Positions 1-9,534 of a stretch of DNA of 64,000 nucleotides are shown here, in pieces. The DNA lies in contig CAZLTN010000001.1 in the NCBI GenBank assembly GCA_964562455.1, positions 1 through 64,000 on the forward strand. Reading direction: 5' to 3'. A model generated the notes under the pieces. The model ran no database searches. It was not told where the DNA came from and saw only the letters and a list, made by a program, of their open reading frames with translations. Source of the stretch: Ravibacter sp964562455. Its GTDB lineage: Bacteria; Bacteroidota; Bacteroidia; Cytophagales; Spirosomataceae. Position numbers and translations under genes: made by a program. Within the stretch, counting starts at the first letter, position 1. Every line of letters begins with the position of its first letter.

Positions 1-299
1 TACATCGTCGGAAAAGAATTTTTCGGGGTATTTGGCGATTATGTTATCCACTATCAAATCACGGTTCTTATCCTTTAGTTCCTCATAAACCAACTGTTTG
101 TTTGACAGGGTAATGTAGTTCTCTCGGTGCCTATAACGACAGTCATTCCTAAACTAAGCAGACTCTTGCCAAATTCTGTTTCCCATTTGTTCTCAGATTT
201 AACGAGGTATAGTCCCAACGACACCAGTATAACGGCCAGTATCGAGAGAATCCCCAGCAACTTGTTTTTTTTAAACCAATTGGCTAAACCTGATTCCAT
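1..299 (-). pseudogene. Small membrane-anchored protein, frame-broken and cut by the window edge
   Basis: The product starts at an ATG at 299 with a short basic segment and one hydrophobic helix (about residues 14-34, ILSILAVILVSLGLYLV). This suggests a single-pass inner-membrane protein. The initial frame stops near 75. From about 132 a second frame stays open to the left edge and reads as plausible coding sequence (NYITLSNKQLVYEELKDKNR). One base missing near 126-132 would rejoin the two parts. The gene also continues beyond position 1. No family is recognised and no function is proposed. It may be a real pseudogene or a sequence error. Confidence 0.55.
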
Positions 300-399
300 A
301 AACGAAACTACTTTTAAATGTTAAATTATACCTGTCTAAAAAAACCTGATATCGCATAGAAGAGAGGGATTCTCGCCCGCCTTCCTTCCCGCCACCTCT

Positions 400-1056
400 C
401 TACAAATGATGTTCTATAGCGAAGCGTATCAGATCCGACACTTTGGTAACACCGAGTTTGACGTGTATGTTTTTGCGATGGGTATCTACTGTATAAGGGC
501 TAAGACAAAGTTTATCGGCGATTTCTTTGTTTCCAAGTCCCTCTTTGATCATCCCTATGATCTCCAGCTCCCGCTGGGTGAGGCTGAATGTTTTCAGGAA
601 GAAATCCTCGGAATGCAAGGCTCCTGCTCTCCTCCCCTGATCGATATTGAAATACTCCTCGCCGGCATGTACCAGCCGTATAACGCGCTCTACTTCCTCC
701 TTTCCACTGGTTTTGAGCAGGTACGCCTTAATGCCTGCCTTTTGAAAAAGGTCGATAAACCGCTTTTCGTTGTACATGGTCAGTATGACAACCTTCAGCT
801 CCGGCATACTGCTGCGGATCAGCTTTGCCACCTCGAGCCCGTTAAGTTGGGGCAGGTTGAAATCGAGCAGGAGTATGTCCGGGCGGGTTTCGATAACTTT
901 TGGCAGCACGTCCCTCCCGGATCCCGCCTTTCCGACGATATCAAACGAAGGAGCAAGCATTGCGACCAAACCTTCGGTAAAAAGGAGATGATCATCGGCT
1001 ATAAATATCCTGATGCGTTTTGCCCCGGCCTCTTCTTCAGTCATAGGGTATTTCAA
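400..1056 (-). CDS. NarL/FixJ-family response regulator
   Basis: A 218-residue two-component response regulator. The receiver domain spans about residues 14-130, with the acidic pair in IADDH and the probable phosphoacceptor Asp65 in ILLLDFNLP. A LuxR-type helix-turn-helix covers about 155-218 (LTQRELEIIGMIKEGLGNKE, then TVDTHRKNI). It should bind DNA as a dimer when phosphorylated by a HisKA_3-type kinase. No kinase gene is adjacent. The nearest kinase of the right type is the 7TMR-DISM kinase at 7531-9414, on the same strand beyond the intervening locus, so that pairing is an inference. A second ATG four codons downstream is an equally possible start. Confidence 0.93.
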   Translation of the reverse strand: MKYPMTEEEAGAKRIRIFIADDHLLFTEGLVAMLAPSFDIVGKAGSGRDVLPKVIETRPDILLLDFNLPQLNGLEVAKLIRSSMPELKVVILTMYNEKRFIDLFQKAGIKAYLLKTSGKEEVERVIRLVHAGEEYFNIDQGRRAGALHSEDFFLKTFSLTQRELEIIGMIKEGLGNKEIADKLCLSPYTVDTHRKNIHVKLGVTKVSDLIRFAIEHHL

Positions 1057-1168
1057 AAATAACGGTTCCCGAAGTTAAACTTTTATCGTCGTTTCCGTTC
1101 ATCTGCCCGATCTCTTTTTAGACCTGTAATTTGCTAACCGGATGCAGAGGCTTCAAAACCTTCTCCAG

Positions 1169-1225
1169 AATACCGGAAACACGGTATAGGCGGAGATCAG
1201 GGAGGTCCGGAATTTTGCAATGAAG
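1169..1225 (+). promoter_or_regulatory. Repeated promoter element, copy A
   Basis: This 57-bp stretch matches 3608-3664 at 52 of 57 positions. It opens with an interrupted palindrome TACCG-GAAACA-CGGTA (1171-1186). It ends with GAATTTTG (1210-1217), one mismatch from the Bacteroidota -7 box TAnnTTTG. No -33 TTG motif is evident, which would suit an activator-dependent promoter. It lies about 105 bp upstream of the gene starting at 1330. That it is a response-regulator operator is an inference. Confidence 0.5.
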
Positions 1226-1329
1226 TAATAACGCAACGACGACCCGAGTCTTATAGCCACGCGGCAATCAAAGGCGGCTCCCGAAAAGCCTGGAAGAGAG
1301 TAGGGAAACAAACCAAACACAATGCTTTC

Positions 1330-2094
1330 ATGAAAACCTTTCCATTACTTCTCTTCTGTCTGATCCTCGCTGCTAAGACTTTCTCACAGACCGAAAAACC
1401 TGATATTATTATCAAAAAAGACAATACGAAAATCGAGGCAGTTATCCAGAAAGTAGATAAGCTGATAATAGAGTACAAACGGTTTTCCAATCTGACGGGG
1501 CCTACCTTTACCGTCGAAAAGTCGGAAATAGCATCGGTCATGTATAGCAACGGGGAGGTGGAAAGCTTTACAAGTACACCTCAGATGCAGTCTGTCGAAG
1601 GCAATGTGGTAGTAGCGAAAGAAGGTGCTCTTAGGAATGAAGAAACCACAATTGTAACCAGGGAAACGGCAATTCCCCGAAAGAAACTCTTTACCGAAGA
1701 AATTCAGTCCTATGGTACGGCTGAACTTCGTGGCAATTTAAATTTTTGGAAAAAGCAACATCGCAAGACTAAAACATCATCAATAGTTTTTTGGTCGGCG
1801 ATAGGAGGAGGTGCGATCGGCGTATTGGCAGGTGCGATTGCTAGCGACGGTTTCCAGAACGAAGGATCTCCTGGCGTAAATGCTGTAGGCGGTACTCTCG
1901 CGGTACTAGGTGCTTTATCAATCTTTCCTGCCATAATTGGTTCTAATGCAGCCAAACGCGAAAAGAGAAATCTTAATGCTGTCAAGCAGGAACTCATTCG
2001 ACGTGGTGAGCATGTTATTTTCAGAGTACAACCAACAATCAACTATAGAGCTGATAATGGCATGATAGGGTTGAGGTTAGTAAGTACTTTTTGA
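1330..2094 (+). CDS. Secreted/envelope hypothetical protein with a glycine-rich hydrophobic hairpin
   Basis: A 254-residue protein with a clear signal peptide (MKTFPLLLFCLILAAKTFS, cleavage near residue 20). It is followed by a short beta-rich segment of the kind common in Bacteroidota envelope proteins (PDIIIKKDNTKIEAVIQKVD, then VEKSEIASVMYSNGEVESF). Residues about 155-200 hold two glycine/alanine-rich hydrophobic stretches (FWSAIGGGAIGVLAGAIAS and GGTLAVLGALSIFPAIIGS) that look like a membrane hairpin. The C-terminal part is basic. No named family is assigned. It stands nine bases ahead of the broken hydrolase gene on the same strand and behind promoter copy A, so the two may form one transcript. 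Confidence 0.8.
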   Translation: MKTFPLLLFCLILAAKTFSQTEKPDIIIKKDNTKIEAVIQKVDKLIIEYKRFSNLTGPTFTVEKSEIASVMYSNGEVESFTSTPQMQSVEGNVVVAKEGALRNEETTIVTRETAIPRKKLFTEEIQSYGTAELRGNLNFWKKQHRKTKTSSIVFWSAIGGGAIGVLAGAIASDGFQNEGSPGVNAVGGTLAVLGALSIFPAIIGSNAAKREKRNLNAVKQELIRRGEHVIFRVQPTINYRADNGMIGLRLVSTF

Positions 2095-2103
2095 AAACGC
2101 CCC

Positions 2104-3349
2104 ATGAACAAACTCATTTTACTGGCCATTATCATGCTGATCTCCAGCATTTTATTACTGATATACATCAGTCATGGAAAGGAATTTATGGGTACTCCGA
2201 CTAAAGGAGCGGATATTCTGGGTACGGAGGGATACGACAACAATGTTTTTCATCAATTGCTTATTCCTCAGGCCCACCTTTACCACGATGGCATTATTCT
2301 GGCTTTTGAAAAGGTGAAACGTAAAAGGCTGGTCTGGAAAGCGGGAGATTTCAAAGAATATACAGAGGCGGACCAATACAAGCTTTTTGATATTGATCCA
2401 AGCCTGAAGGCGATGGATGAACATGGCTTTGGATGGTGGGCCAAGAGACTGGTAAAGGCCATATCGGCTACAACGCCTACGACACGTTAACGAAAGAGAC
2501 ATATGACTTTCCTTCGGTGATGATCGGCCAATATAAAGTGCTGGCCGACCGGGTCGTTAACAGGGTAAAGGATGGACAATATACACATATCGTAATAGCC
2601 TCTACCGGTTGGGAGCATGATCAGGCAGCTCTCTTGATACCTATAATAAGTGGCTGAATTATACGAAAGCCGCTGCCTCAAACGACGGGGACTCAACAGC
2701 ATTCAAGCCCTATTTTATCGGGATCACCTGGCCGTCCAAATGGGTTACACCGGTTGCAAGCGTATTCAATAAGGCCAACGACGCGGATGAGTTGGGGATA
2801 ACACACCTGAATTACTTTCTCTGGAAGGAATTGCTTCCAATGTTGAGCCGCATGACGCCGGATATCCCCGTTATTACCATGGGGCATAGCTTCGGCGCCC
2901 GGCTGTTGTCGAGGGCGGCACATAGCCGGTTTATGCTCGTAGATACTCCCGATTCGGATATGATCGATCTCGCTATTGATTTTCAGGGGCCCTATCCGGT
3001 TACAAGGTTTTTAGAAAAGAGAGGCAACAATGGCGGACTTTATACCGTCGATGACCGGGTTAAGCTGCATGTACTCACTACAAGCCGACACGATAAAGCA
3101 CTGGTAACTGCTTTCTGGTCGGTGAGGTATGCCGGTCGCTGTAAGGCGCGAGAAAAGTTGAATGAACAATCGTCTAAGAGGTTTAAACCCGGCGGGGTAG
3201 ATTCTACAGGCAAATTGAAAGATTTTCCGGCCGGCGCACGAAAAGTGGTGGTCAATGCCGAGAGTATGATCAATGAACCCAAAGGATTTCCGTCCGGAGC
3301 TCATGGCGATGTAGCTGATAAGGAGGCCGGCAGATTATATGAGAATTGA
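2104..3349 (+). pseudogene. Alpha/beta-hydrolase-like protein, broken by two frameshifts
   Basis: Three consecutive frames make one protein of about 414 residues. The first begins at 2104 with a membrane-spanning N-terminus (LILLAIIMLISSILLLIYIS). It passes near 2438-2440 (a GGG run) into a second frame (GHIGYNAYDTLTKETYDFPS, then THIVIASTGWEHD). Near 2621-2632 it passes into a third (LDTYNKWLNYTKAAA, then the nucleophile elbow GHSFGARLLSRA at about 2882-2917). GxSxG in this context is typical of alpha/beta hydrolases and lipases. Each break is repaired by adding one base. No other in-frame stops are seen within the joined reading, so decay is recent or the breaks are sequence errors. Substrate unknown. 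Confidence 0.72.
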
Positions 3350-3607
3350 TCAAATTGGAGAGTTTCTTTCCTTTAGTAGCTCCCAGGCGCGTAATCCCAA
3401 ACCGATAGACAGAAAGAGAAGATCCGGATATAGAATTAAAACAAGACCATCCTATCTAGATCGTATAGCATAAAGGTTTTCCTATCGCTTTATGAATGCC
3501 TCTGCTTACTGTCTTCAAAAAGTAAATATCGGACGTTCTGCCCATCTGCCGGATCGGGTTTTTATTGCTGCGATTTAATTATCAAATGTATAATCCCTCC
3601 CCTTTAA
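3350..3607. other. Gene-free stretch ahead of the first DUF5650-like gene
   Basis: No open frame with coding character was found. The segment around 3535-3585 loosely resembles the region about 70 bp ahead of copy A near 1095-1135 (CATCTGCC-GATC followed by TTTTTA). The similarity between the two upstream regions may therefore extend beyond the 57-bp element. Confidence 0.4.
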
Positions 3608-3664
3608 AATACCGGAAACACGGTATAGCCGGAGACCGGGGAGCTCCTGAATTTTGCAATGAAG
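3608..3664 (+). promoter_or_regulatory. Repeated promoter element, copy B
   Basis: Second copy of the 57-bp element (52/57 identical to 1169-1225). It has the same TACCG-N6-CGGTA palindrome (3610-3625) and the same GAATTTTG -7-like box (3649-3656). The ATG of the downstream repeat protein is at 3696. If the box is used, the leader would be about 30 nt. The substitutions cluster between palindrome and -7 box, while both ends are unchanged, which suggests selection on those ends. Confidence 0.55.
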
Positions 3665-3695
3665 GCGGATAAAACAATTCTATGATTTGAAAATT

Positions 3696-6600
3696 ATGAA
3701 AAAGCCAGGTTATTTTAAACTCTTCCTCTGTCTGCTACTTTTAGGTTCCAGAATCAGCCTGTCACAACGGGTTGATATTCCCGGCCCTGCCGGATCCGGT
3801 AGTTTTGGCAGCACCGTTTCTGTTTTGCCCAATGGTAACTATATCGTTTGCGACCCCTATTTCGACGATGGCCCTGACTTCGACGTGGGAGCTGTTTACC
3901 TATACAACGGTCTTGATCATTCGCTGATAAGCCGTCTGACCGGAAGCTCCTCAAATGACCGGGTGGGTGCAGGTGGTATCACTATACTTGCCAACGGCAA
4001 CTATGTGATTCGGAGTCCGAACTGGAAGAACCAGGGTATAGTGAATACGGGGGCAGCTACCTGGGGAAGCGCAACAACAGGGGTTTCCGGAGTTGTAACC
4101 AGCCAGAATTCATTGGTAGGTTCCAAAGCCGGAGATCTCGTAGGATTAAACCCCGTTACGGCCTTAGCCAACGGAAACTATGTCGTTCTAACCGCAAACT
4201 GGCACAATGCGCTGAATTACACGGCAGGAGCGGTAACCTGGGGAAATGGATTGACGGGAATTGCAGGCTCGGTAAACAGCGCCAACTCCCTGGTGGGAGG
4301 AGACGCTGAAGGAAGCAGAATTGGCGATGAAGTAGTAGCGCTTCCCAATGGTAATTATATCGTCATAAGCCAGTGGTGGGATAATGGACTAGTACAGAAC
4401 GTAGGAGCAGCAACCTGGGGAAATGGTACAGCGGGGGTTTCGGGACAGGTGACCAGTTTAAACTCCCTTATCGGAACAAACACAAATGACTACGTAGGAA
4501 CTGGTGGAATCAAAATCCTCGCAAACGGAAATTATCTGGTTTGCAGCCCCCATTGGAACAATGGAGCGATATCAAAAGCCGGTGCAGTAACCTGGGGAAA
4601 TGGAAGCAGCGGAGTTTTGGGGCACGTCACCGGCTCGAATTCTCTGGTCGGAACACACCCGTCTGATTTTGTGGGCCAAAGCGGCATAGTAGCGCTTTCA
4701 AACGGAAATTATGTAGTCGGTACGTCTAGCTGGGATAATGGTGGGATTGAAGACGCGGGCGCAGCTACCTGGGGGAGTGGCTTAACAGGAATCTCCGGCC
4801 CTATTAATAGCACAAACTCATTGATCGGGCAAACAGCTAACAATGGAGTCGGTAGAGAAATCGTTGCGCTGACGAATGGTAACTATGTGATTGGCAGCGC
4901 CTACCAAACCGGAGCTGTGACGTGGAGTAGCGGAACATCCGGAATTACCGGCGTAATCAGCGGCGCTAATTCTTTCACCGGTAATCCGGGAGACAATGTT
5001 GGTTCACGTATCTATGCGCTTACCAACGGGAATTATGTGATTTGCAGCTCCGGCTGGAATTCAGGCAGAGGAGCGGTAACCTGGGGAAATGGCGAAACAG
5101 GAATTGTGGGTTCGCCAAGCACCGCCAATTCCCTGATAGGCGGGCAGGCCTATGACATGGTAGGGCTGAAAGGCATAGCGACTTTATCAAACGGAAACTA
5201 TGTTGTAAAGAGCCCTGATTGGAGTAATGGTACGGGCACAGGAGCCGCAACCTGGGGAAACGGCGCTACAGGCACTATAGGGGTGGTAAGTAGTTCTAAT
5301 TCCCTGGTTGGCACTACTTCCGGCGATATGGTCGGTCTTTATGTAACCGCACTTACCAACGGCCATTACATTGTTGGAAGCCCGTATTGGGACTATGGAA
5401 CCGTGGCCGATGCCGGGGCTGCGACCTGGGGAAATGGTGAAACGGGGATATCGGGTACGCTTTCTTTGGAAAATTCACTAATCGGAAGCACCGTCGATGA
5501 TAAAATAGGATTGAATGTCACCCCCCTTGCCAACGGGAATTATACCGTAAACTCTCCTACATGGGATAAGGGCGCTGTAAACGATGCAGGAGCCGTAACC
5601 TGGGGAAATGGAACAACCGGTGTCGCGGGGTTGGTGAATAGCTCAAATTCCCTGGTAGGCATAAATGCCGACGATCAGGTTGGATACATCGAAGTACGGG
5701 CGCTTCCAAACGGAGATTATGTCGTGGCCAATTACTACTGGTTCAACGACCCTTACTATGCGGCCGGTATTGCTACATTGGGAGATGGATCGAGCGGTAC
5801 GACCGGCCCGATTTCCAGCTGCAACAGCGTTTTGGGCGGAGCAGCCAATTCCTATGCCGGTTTTATAAAAGCATACAACGGAGTACATAATTACCTGATT
5901 TTAGGGCTGCCTGCTGAAAATCTTGTCTCTATTTCCAATCTTAACGGCATGGCTTTGGGCAATTCACTGGATGAATCTACAGTCAAAATTGCAGGCGGCG
6001 ATATCATACCGCTTGTAGCGAACGGCGCCTGCCGTATACTTGCCACAATTGCTTCCAACGGGAGCGAACCCGTTGCAGGTGAGGTAAAAGCCAAAGTATG
6101 GATAGAGAACGCCATACCAACTGTAAACGGGCGGCCTTTTGTGGTGAGACACTACGAAATTACGCCGACTATCAATGCTGTAAATGCAACTGCACGGGTG
6201 ACGCTATATTTTACGGATGCAGATTTTATCGCTTTCAATGCGAATTCCGGCCGTATAGCTGACCTGCCGACATCCGCTACGGGTGATGCTAACAAAGGCA
6301 ATCTCCGGATTGGCAAATATACGGGAGAAAGCACAGACGACACAGGCCTTCCCGGTAGCTATACAGGCGGCTCATCCGTCATCAACCCGGCTGATGAAGA
6401 TATTGTATGGAATAGTCTCTTTCAACGATGGGAGGTTAGCTTTGCCGTTACAGGATCTAGCGGGTTTATTGTCCAGACAGACCTGAACTCGCTTCCGGTC
6501 GCCATGGCTAAACTCACGGTAGTACCTGTCGAAAACGAAACCGCTTTATTACAATGGGCTACCACCTCGGAAACCAACAGCGACCGGTTTGATGTCGAGC

Positions 6601-7025
6601 ACAGTCCGGATGCCATGAAATGGCGAAGGACCGGCAGCGTATATGCCAAAGGGGAAAGCTCCGGACTGGTGCGCTATAACTACCTTCATGCGAACCCCTT
6701 CCCCGGCAGCAATTACTACCGGTTGAAGCAGATCGACAAGGACGGAGTGTTTGCTTATAGTTCGATTGTGAGCGTGCGTTTCACCGATACCGAAAATCAA
6801 GCCTTCTTCTATCCTAATCCGGTTTCCGACAGGTTGTTCCTCCGTGGTAGTAATGATATCGTAAAGTTGGAGATGCTTAACCTGTCGGGGCAAACCGTCC
6901 TGGAAAGCAGCGGTGATCTGGCTAGGGGTATCGCTTTGAGCGGCATCAATACCGGGATCTATCTGATCATGGTGTTGGAGAAGAATGGGAAAAGCACGAC
7001 GGCGAAGGTGGTCGTGGAGAAGTAG
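3696..7025 (+). CDS. Large T9SS-secreted protein with DUF5650-like repeats
   Basis: About 1109 residues. A signal peptide (FKLFLCLLLLGSRISLS) precedes 11-12 repeats of roughly 60-70 residues. Each repeat carries NSLVG-x-GD-x-VG, LxNGNYVV-xSPxW and AGAVTWGNGxTG. These match what I recall as DUF5650, a repeat of unknown function. Next comes a module of about 150 residues (PADEDIVWNSLFQRWEVSF) also present in the proteins at 26412 and 37299. Then follow a fibronectin-III-like domain (LLQWATTSETNSDRFDVEHS) and a T9SS type-A sorting domain (FFYPNPVSDRLFL to the C-terminus). The protein should be exported and anchored or released at the cell surface. The ATG at 3696 is preferred over an in-frame TTG at 3687. 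Role unknown; an extended propeller or solenoid is possible. Confidence 0.88.
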   Translation: MKKPGYFKLFLCLLLLGSRISLSQRVDIPGPAGSGSFGSTVSVLPNGNYIVCDPYFDDGPDFDVGAVYLYNGLDHSLISRLTGSSSNDRVGAGGITILANGNYVIRSPNWKNQGIVNTGAATWGSATTGVSGVVTSQNSLVGSKAGDLVGLNPVTALANGNYVVLTANWHNALNYTAGAVTWGNGLTGIAGSVNSANSLVGGDAEGSRIGDEVVALPNGNYIVISQWWDNGLVQNVGAATWGNGTAGVSGQVTSLNSLIGTNTNDYVGTGGIKILANGNYLVCSPHWNNGAISKAGAVTWGNGSSGVLGHVTGSNSLVGTHPSDFVGQSGIVALSNGNYVVGTSSWDNGGIEDAGAATWGSGLTGISGPINSTNSLIGQTANNGVGREIVALTNGNYVIGSAYQTGAVTWSSGTSGITGVISGANSFTGNPGDNVGSRIYALTNGNYVICSSGWNSGRGAVTWGNGETGIVGSPSTANSLIGGQAYDMVGLKGIATLSNGNYVVKSPDWSNGTGTGAATWGNGATGTIGVVSSSNSLVGTTSGDMVGLYVTALTNGHYIVGSPYWDYGTVADAGAATWGNGETGISGTLSLENSLIGSTVDDKIGLNVTPLANGNYTVNSPTWDKGAVNDAGAVTWGNGTTGVAGLVNSSNSLVGINADDQVGYIEVRALPNGDYVVANYYWFNDPYYAAGIATLGDGSSGTTGPISSCNSVLGGAANSYAGFIKAYNGVHNYLILGLPAENLVSISNLNGMALGNSLDESTVKIAGGDIIPLVANGACRILATIASNGSEPVAGEVKAKVWIENAIPTVNGRPFVVRHYEITPTINAVNATARVTLYFTDADFIAFNANSGRIADLPTSATGDANKGNLRIGKYTGESTDDTGLPGSYTGGSSVINPADEDIVWNSLFQRWEVSFAVTGSSGFIVQTDLNSLPVAMAKLTVVPVENETALLQWATTSETNSDRFDVEHSPDAMKWRRTGSVYAKGESSGLVRYNYLHANPFPGSNYYRLKQIDKDGVFAYSSIVSVRFTDTENQAFFYPNPVSDRLFLRGSNDIVKLEMLNLSGQTVLESSGDLARGIALSGINTGIYLIMVLEKNGKSTTAKVVVEK

Positions 7026-7111
7026 CAATAGTCATCGGGCTGTATATCCCATCAAAAACACGTACTCCAATTATTCGAGAACTACTCTTTTCACTAAAAT
7101 CATTTCTAATT

Positions 7112-7492
7112 ATGAAAACTATTGTAATATCACTTATCCTACTTTTATACGGCTTTTCAGAAGAAAAAGCTGTGAATCAGGATAGAAATTATCTCTATTT
7201 TTACCATTCTGCAACCCAAAAAATAAACGGAAGGCCAACATTTAAAGCGATTTATGTAACCCGGATAAATAAAATAAGGAAAAGTACGGCCCCTGGCGGA
7301 AATACGGAGTTAATGAACAAGGAAGCTGATAAATGGAACGCGTATATAAAACGACACTACAGAAATGCTACTCCGCGTACGGAATGGTTTGACTCGGAGG
7401 AAGAGGCGCGAAATGTCTTATCTGATCAAAGAAACTCATTTATAGCTAACAACTATGAACTTGAGCCTATAGCTGACTGGCCCGCTAATTAA
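7112..7492 (+). CDS. Small secreted hypothetical protein
   Basis: A 126-residue product with a hydrophobic N-terminus (MKTIVISLILLLYGFS) consistent with a signal peptide. The rest is a polar domain rich in Lys, Asn and aromatic residues (NYLYFYHSATQKINGRPTF, TPRTEWFDSEEEARNVL). No family is recognised. It follows the DUF5650-like gene on the same strand after 86 bp and converges with the histidine kinase gene 38 bp further on. Confidence 0.6.
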   Translation: MKTIVISLILLLYGFSEEKAVNQDRNYLYFYHSATQKINGRPTFKAIYVTRINKIRKSTAPGGNTELMNKEADKWNAYIKRHYRNATPRTEWFDSEEEARNVLSDQRNSFIANNYELEPIADWPAN

Positions 7493-7530
7493 GCAAAGAA
7501 GCTACGCAGTAAAATATCCCTTACGCCACA

Positions 7531-9414
7531 TTAGCTATCTGTGGACGCTCTCCGGTACGGCACCGCCACAATCACCGTCGTACCGGAGCTACCGGAATTT
7601 ATTTCCAACCTGCCCTGAAGCTGTTCCACCCTCGCCCTGATACTCCGGAATCCAAGCCCCTCTCCCGGTTCGGTGTTAGCCGGATCAAAGCCGATGCCAT
7701 CATCCTGTACAATTAAAATCACCTCTCCGGCCCGGTAAGCCAGCTCCACTACGACGTTTTCTGCCTGCGCATGCTTCAACGCATTATTCATCAATTCGGT
7801 TGCAATCCGGTAGATCAACAGCGACCTGGGTTTGGCGGTTTCTATTTCATGTCCTGTTTTTAAGAATATCCATTTGGTAGGACCAACGCTCTCAAATCTT
7901 GCCACAGCTCCGTTTAATAAGTCGCTTAATGATGATTGCTCAAATTCCGCCGGCATCAGATCGTGTGCTATATTTCTCAGGTTTTCGCTTGCACGCGAGA
8001 CAATCTGAATGGCTTTGGCGAAGTCGGGAACCTCCCCGCTCAACTGAAGCTGCAGCGCGGCCAGTTCATTGCCCAAATCATCGTGTAGGTCTTTCGCTAT
8101 CCGTTTACGTTCGGATTCCTGTACTGCCGTGGCGATCAGTGCATTTTCCTCCCTGGATCTGGCCAGGTCAACCGCCATCGCCGTTTTTATCTTCTCATTC
8201 CGACGGAAATTGTAAGCCAGACCAAACAACAAAACCAGCACTTCGATGACCGGCGCATAGTATAGCAGGTTTACAATCAGCCAGTTGTCGGCGATAAACC
8301 CGAACAGTGCCAGGCACTTGGTAATAATCGTAAAGAAAAATAGTCCTACCGCCGCAAGGTAAAGCCAGGCTTCGACCAGCTTTCGCCTTAGCCCGAGGAC
8401 AAGAAAAACGAAAACCATCGATACATATACCAGGCCTATCAGAAGGGTCAGGTTGTACATCGTGTCCGTCAACCTGAATCCCAATACAAGGTAAAGAAGC
8501 ACACCGGATGCGAGTATATTCAAAATCCAACTGACAGTGACCCATTTCCGGTATCGCGCAAAAGTAATCTGAAGAAAGTCCAGTGAAAATATAGTGTGTG
8601 CTACTACGCTCAGCATAATGAAAAATGCCCAGCTTCCCGAGCTCGAAAAAAGCATCTTGCGGGGAGCCAGATATTGGCTTAAATACCCTTGATCGGACAA
8701 AATAAAACCCAGGATACCGAGAATGTAAAGTGCATAAAAGCAGTAAATGACCTGTCGCGACAACACAAACAGGAAAAGTCCCAAAAGCGTCGCCAATACA
8801 AGCAACCCTATTGCCATTCCATGCATGAGGTTGTCCAACTCTACATAGTCCAGGAAATCTTTTTCACTAAACAGGTTGATGAGCAATACCAGGATACCGT
8901 CATGCTTCTGCAGCCTCATCATTACCGTATATTGGGTCCCGGGATGCGTGTTTATCGGGTAGGCAAACACCCTGTGTGGAACCAGCCGTTCGCTATTTGG
9001 CACCGTATACGATGCACCGGTCACAGAAGTGATCAGGCTGTCCCGCTCAAAAACATAGTAGCTCACATCGTCGATCATGGAAAACGCAATCTGAAGCATG
9101 AATTTCAAGCTTTCAGACGATCCGTTGCGTACCGAAAACCCTACCCAGTGTGCTTCATCGCCATTTCCGAGGTTGGGGATTTCATCTTCCAATATCTTTC
9201 CCTCTCCCTGTGAAAAATAAGTGTACGCCGTTTGCGGCGTCATCTCTCCTGTCGAATCGGCACGGTACCACAAATATCCTTCCAGGTTATGGCGGGAAAA
9301 GTCGGTATCGGCTGACAAAACCGGCACGGTTTCACCCCATACAGCGCACGGGACGGCTAAGATTAAAACCAAAAGATATAGCCGCGCCATAATTGCCATA
9401 AAAGCATGAAACAT
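7531..9414 (-). CDS. 7TMR-DISM sensor histidine kinase (HisKA_3 type)
   Basis: 627 residues. A signal peptide (about 1-27) is followed by a periplasmic 7TMR-DISM extracellular domain (about 35-170, with EGYLWYRADSTGEMT near its start). Seven transmembrane helices lie between about 190 and 395. Next is a HisKA_3 dimerisation domain with the phospho-accepting His444 in AKDLHDDLGNELAAL, then an HATPase domain (N box ELMNNALKHAQAENV, G boxes DDGIGFD and GLGFRSIRARVEQL). Kinases of this layout signal to NarL-type regulators, making the orphan regulator at 400-1056 a plausible partner. The ligand is unknown; this sensor class is often tied to small molecules or carbohydrates. An internal Met at residue 6 or 9 could also be the start. 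Confidence 0.92.
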   Translation of the reverse strand: MFHAFMAIMARLYLLVLILAVPCAVWGETVPVLSADTDFSRHNLEGYLWYRADSTGEMTPQTAYTYFSQGEGKILEDEIPNLGNGDEAHWVGFSVRNGSSESLKFMLQIAFSMIDDVSYYVFERDSLITSVTGASYTVPNSERLVPHRVFAYPINTHPGTQYTVMMRLQKHDGILVLLINLFSEKDFLDYVELDNLMHGMAIGLLVLATLLGLFLFVLSRQVIYCFYALYILGILGFILSDQGYLSQYLAPRKMLFSSSGSWAFFIMLSVVAHTIFSLDFLQITFARYRKWVTVSWILNILASGVLLYLVLGFRLTDTMYNLTLLIGLVYVSMVFVFLVLGLRRKLVEAWLYLAAVGLFFFTIITKCLALFGFIADNWLIVNLLYYAPVIEVLVLLFGLAYNFRRNEKIKTAMAVDLARSREENALIATAVQESERKRIAKDLHDDLGNELAALQLQLSGEVPDFAKAIQIVSRASENLRNIAHDLMPAEFEQSSLSDLLNGAVARFESVGPTKWIFLKTGHEIETAKPRSLLIYRIATELMNNALKHAQAENVVVELAYRAGEVILIVQDDGIGFDPANTEPGEGLGFRSIRARVEQLQGRLEINSGSSGTTVIVAVPYRRASTDS

Positions 9415-9461
9415 TTACCCGATAAAATAGTGAAGGAAATGCCGGATTGTCTATTGAAAGA

Positions 9462-9482
9462 TTTCCGGTACCGGCAAATATA
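9462..9482 (-). promoter_or_regulatory. Candidate kinase promoter with half-operator
   Basis: In the intergenic region shared by the kinase and the amine oxidase, the minus strand reads TATATTTG (9482 to 9475), a perfect match to the Bacteroidota -7 consensus. It is followed by the palindrome CCGGTACCGG and TACCGGAAA (9470 to 9462). The latter equals the left half of the palindrome in the 57-bp element. This is weak evidence for autoregulation by the same regulator. Confidence 0.35.
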
Positions 9483-9498
9483 CAAAGCCGGTTATACG

Positions 9499-9506
9499 TA
9501 TATTTG
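9499..9506 (+). promoter_or_regulatory. Candidate -7 box of the amine oxidase gene
   Basis: TATATTTG matches TAnnTTTG exactly and lies 28 bp ahead of the ATG at 9535. No convincing -33 motif was seen at the usual distance. Confidence 0.4.
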
Positions 9507-9534
9507 TTTGACCCTGTAAAAATCTTTGATCACT

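Noticed and set aside
406..1062. Long plus-strand open frame opposite the first response regulator
   Set aside because: It is the antisense shadow of a clear NarL-family gene; its translation has no domain character.
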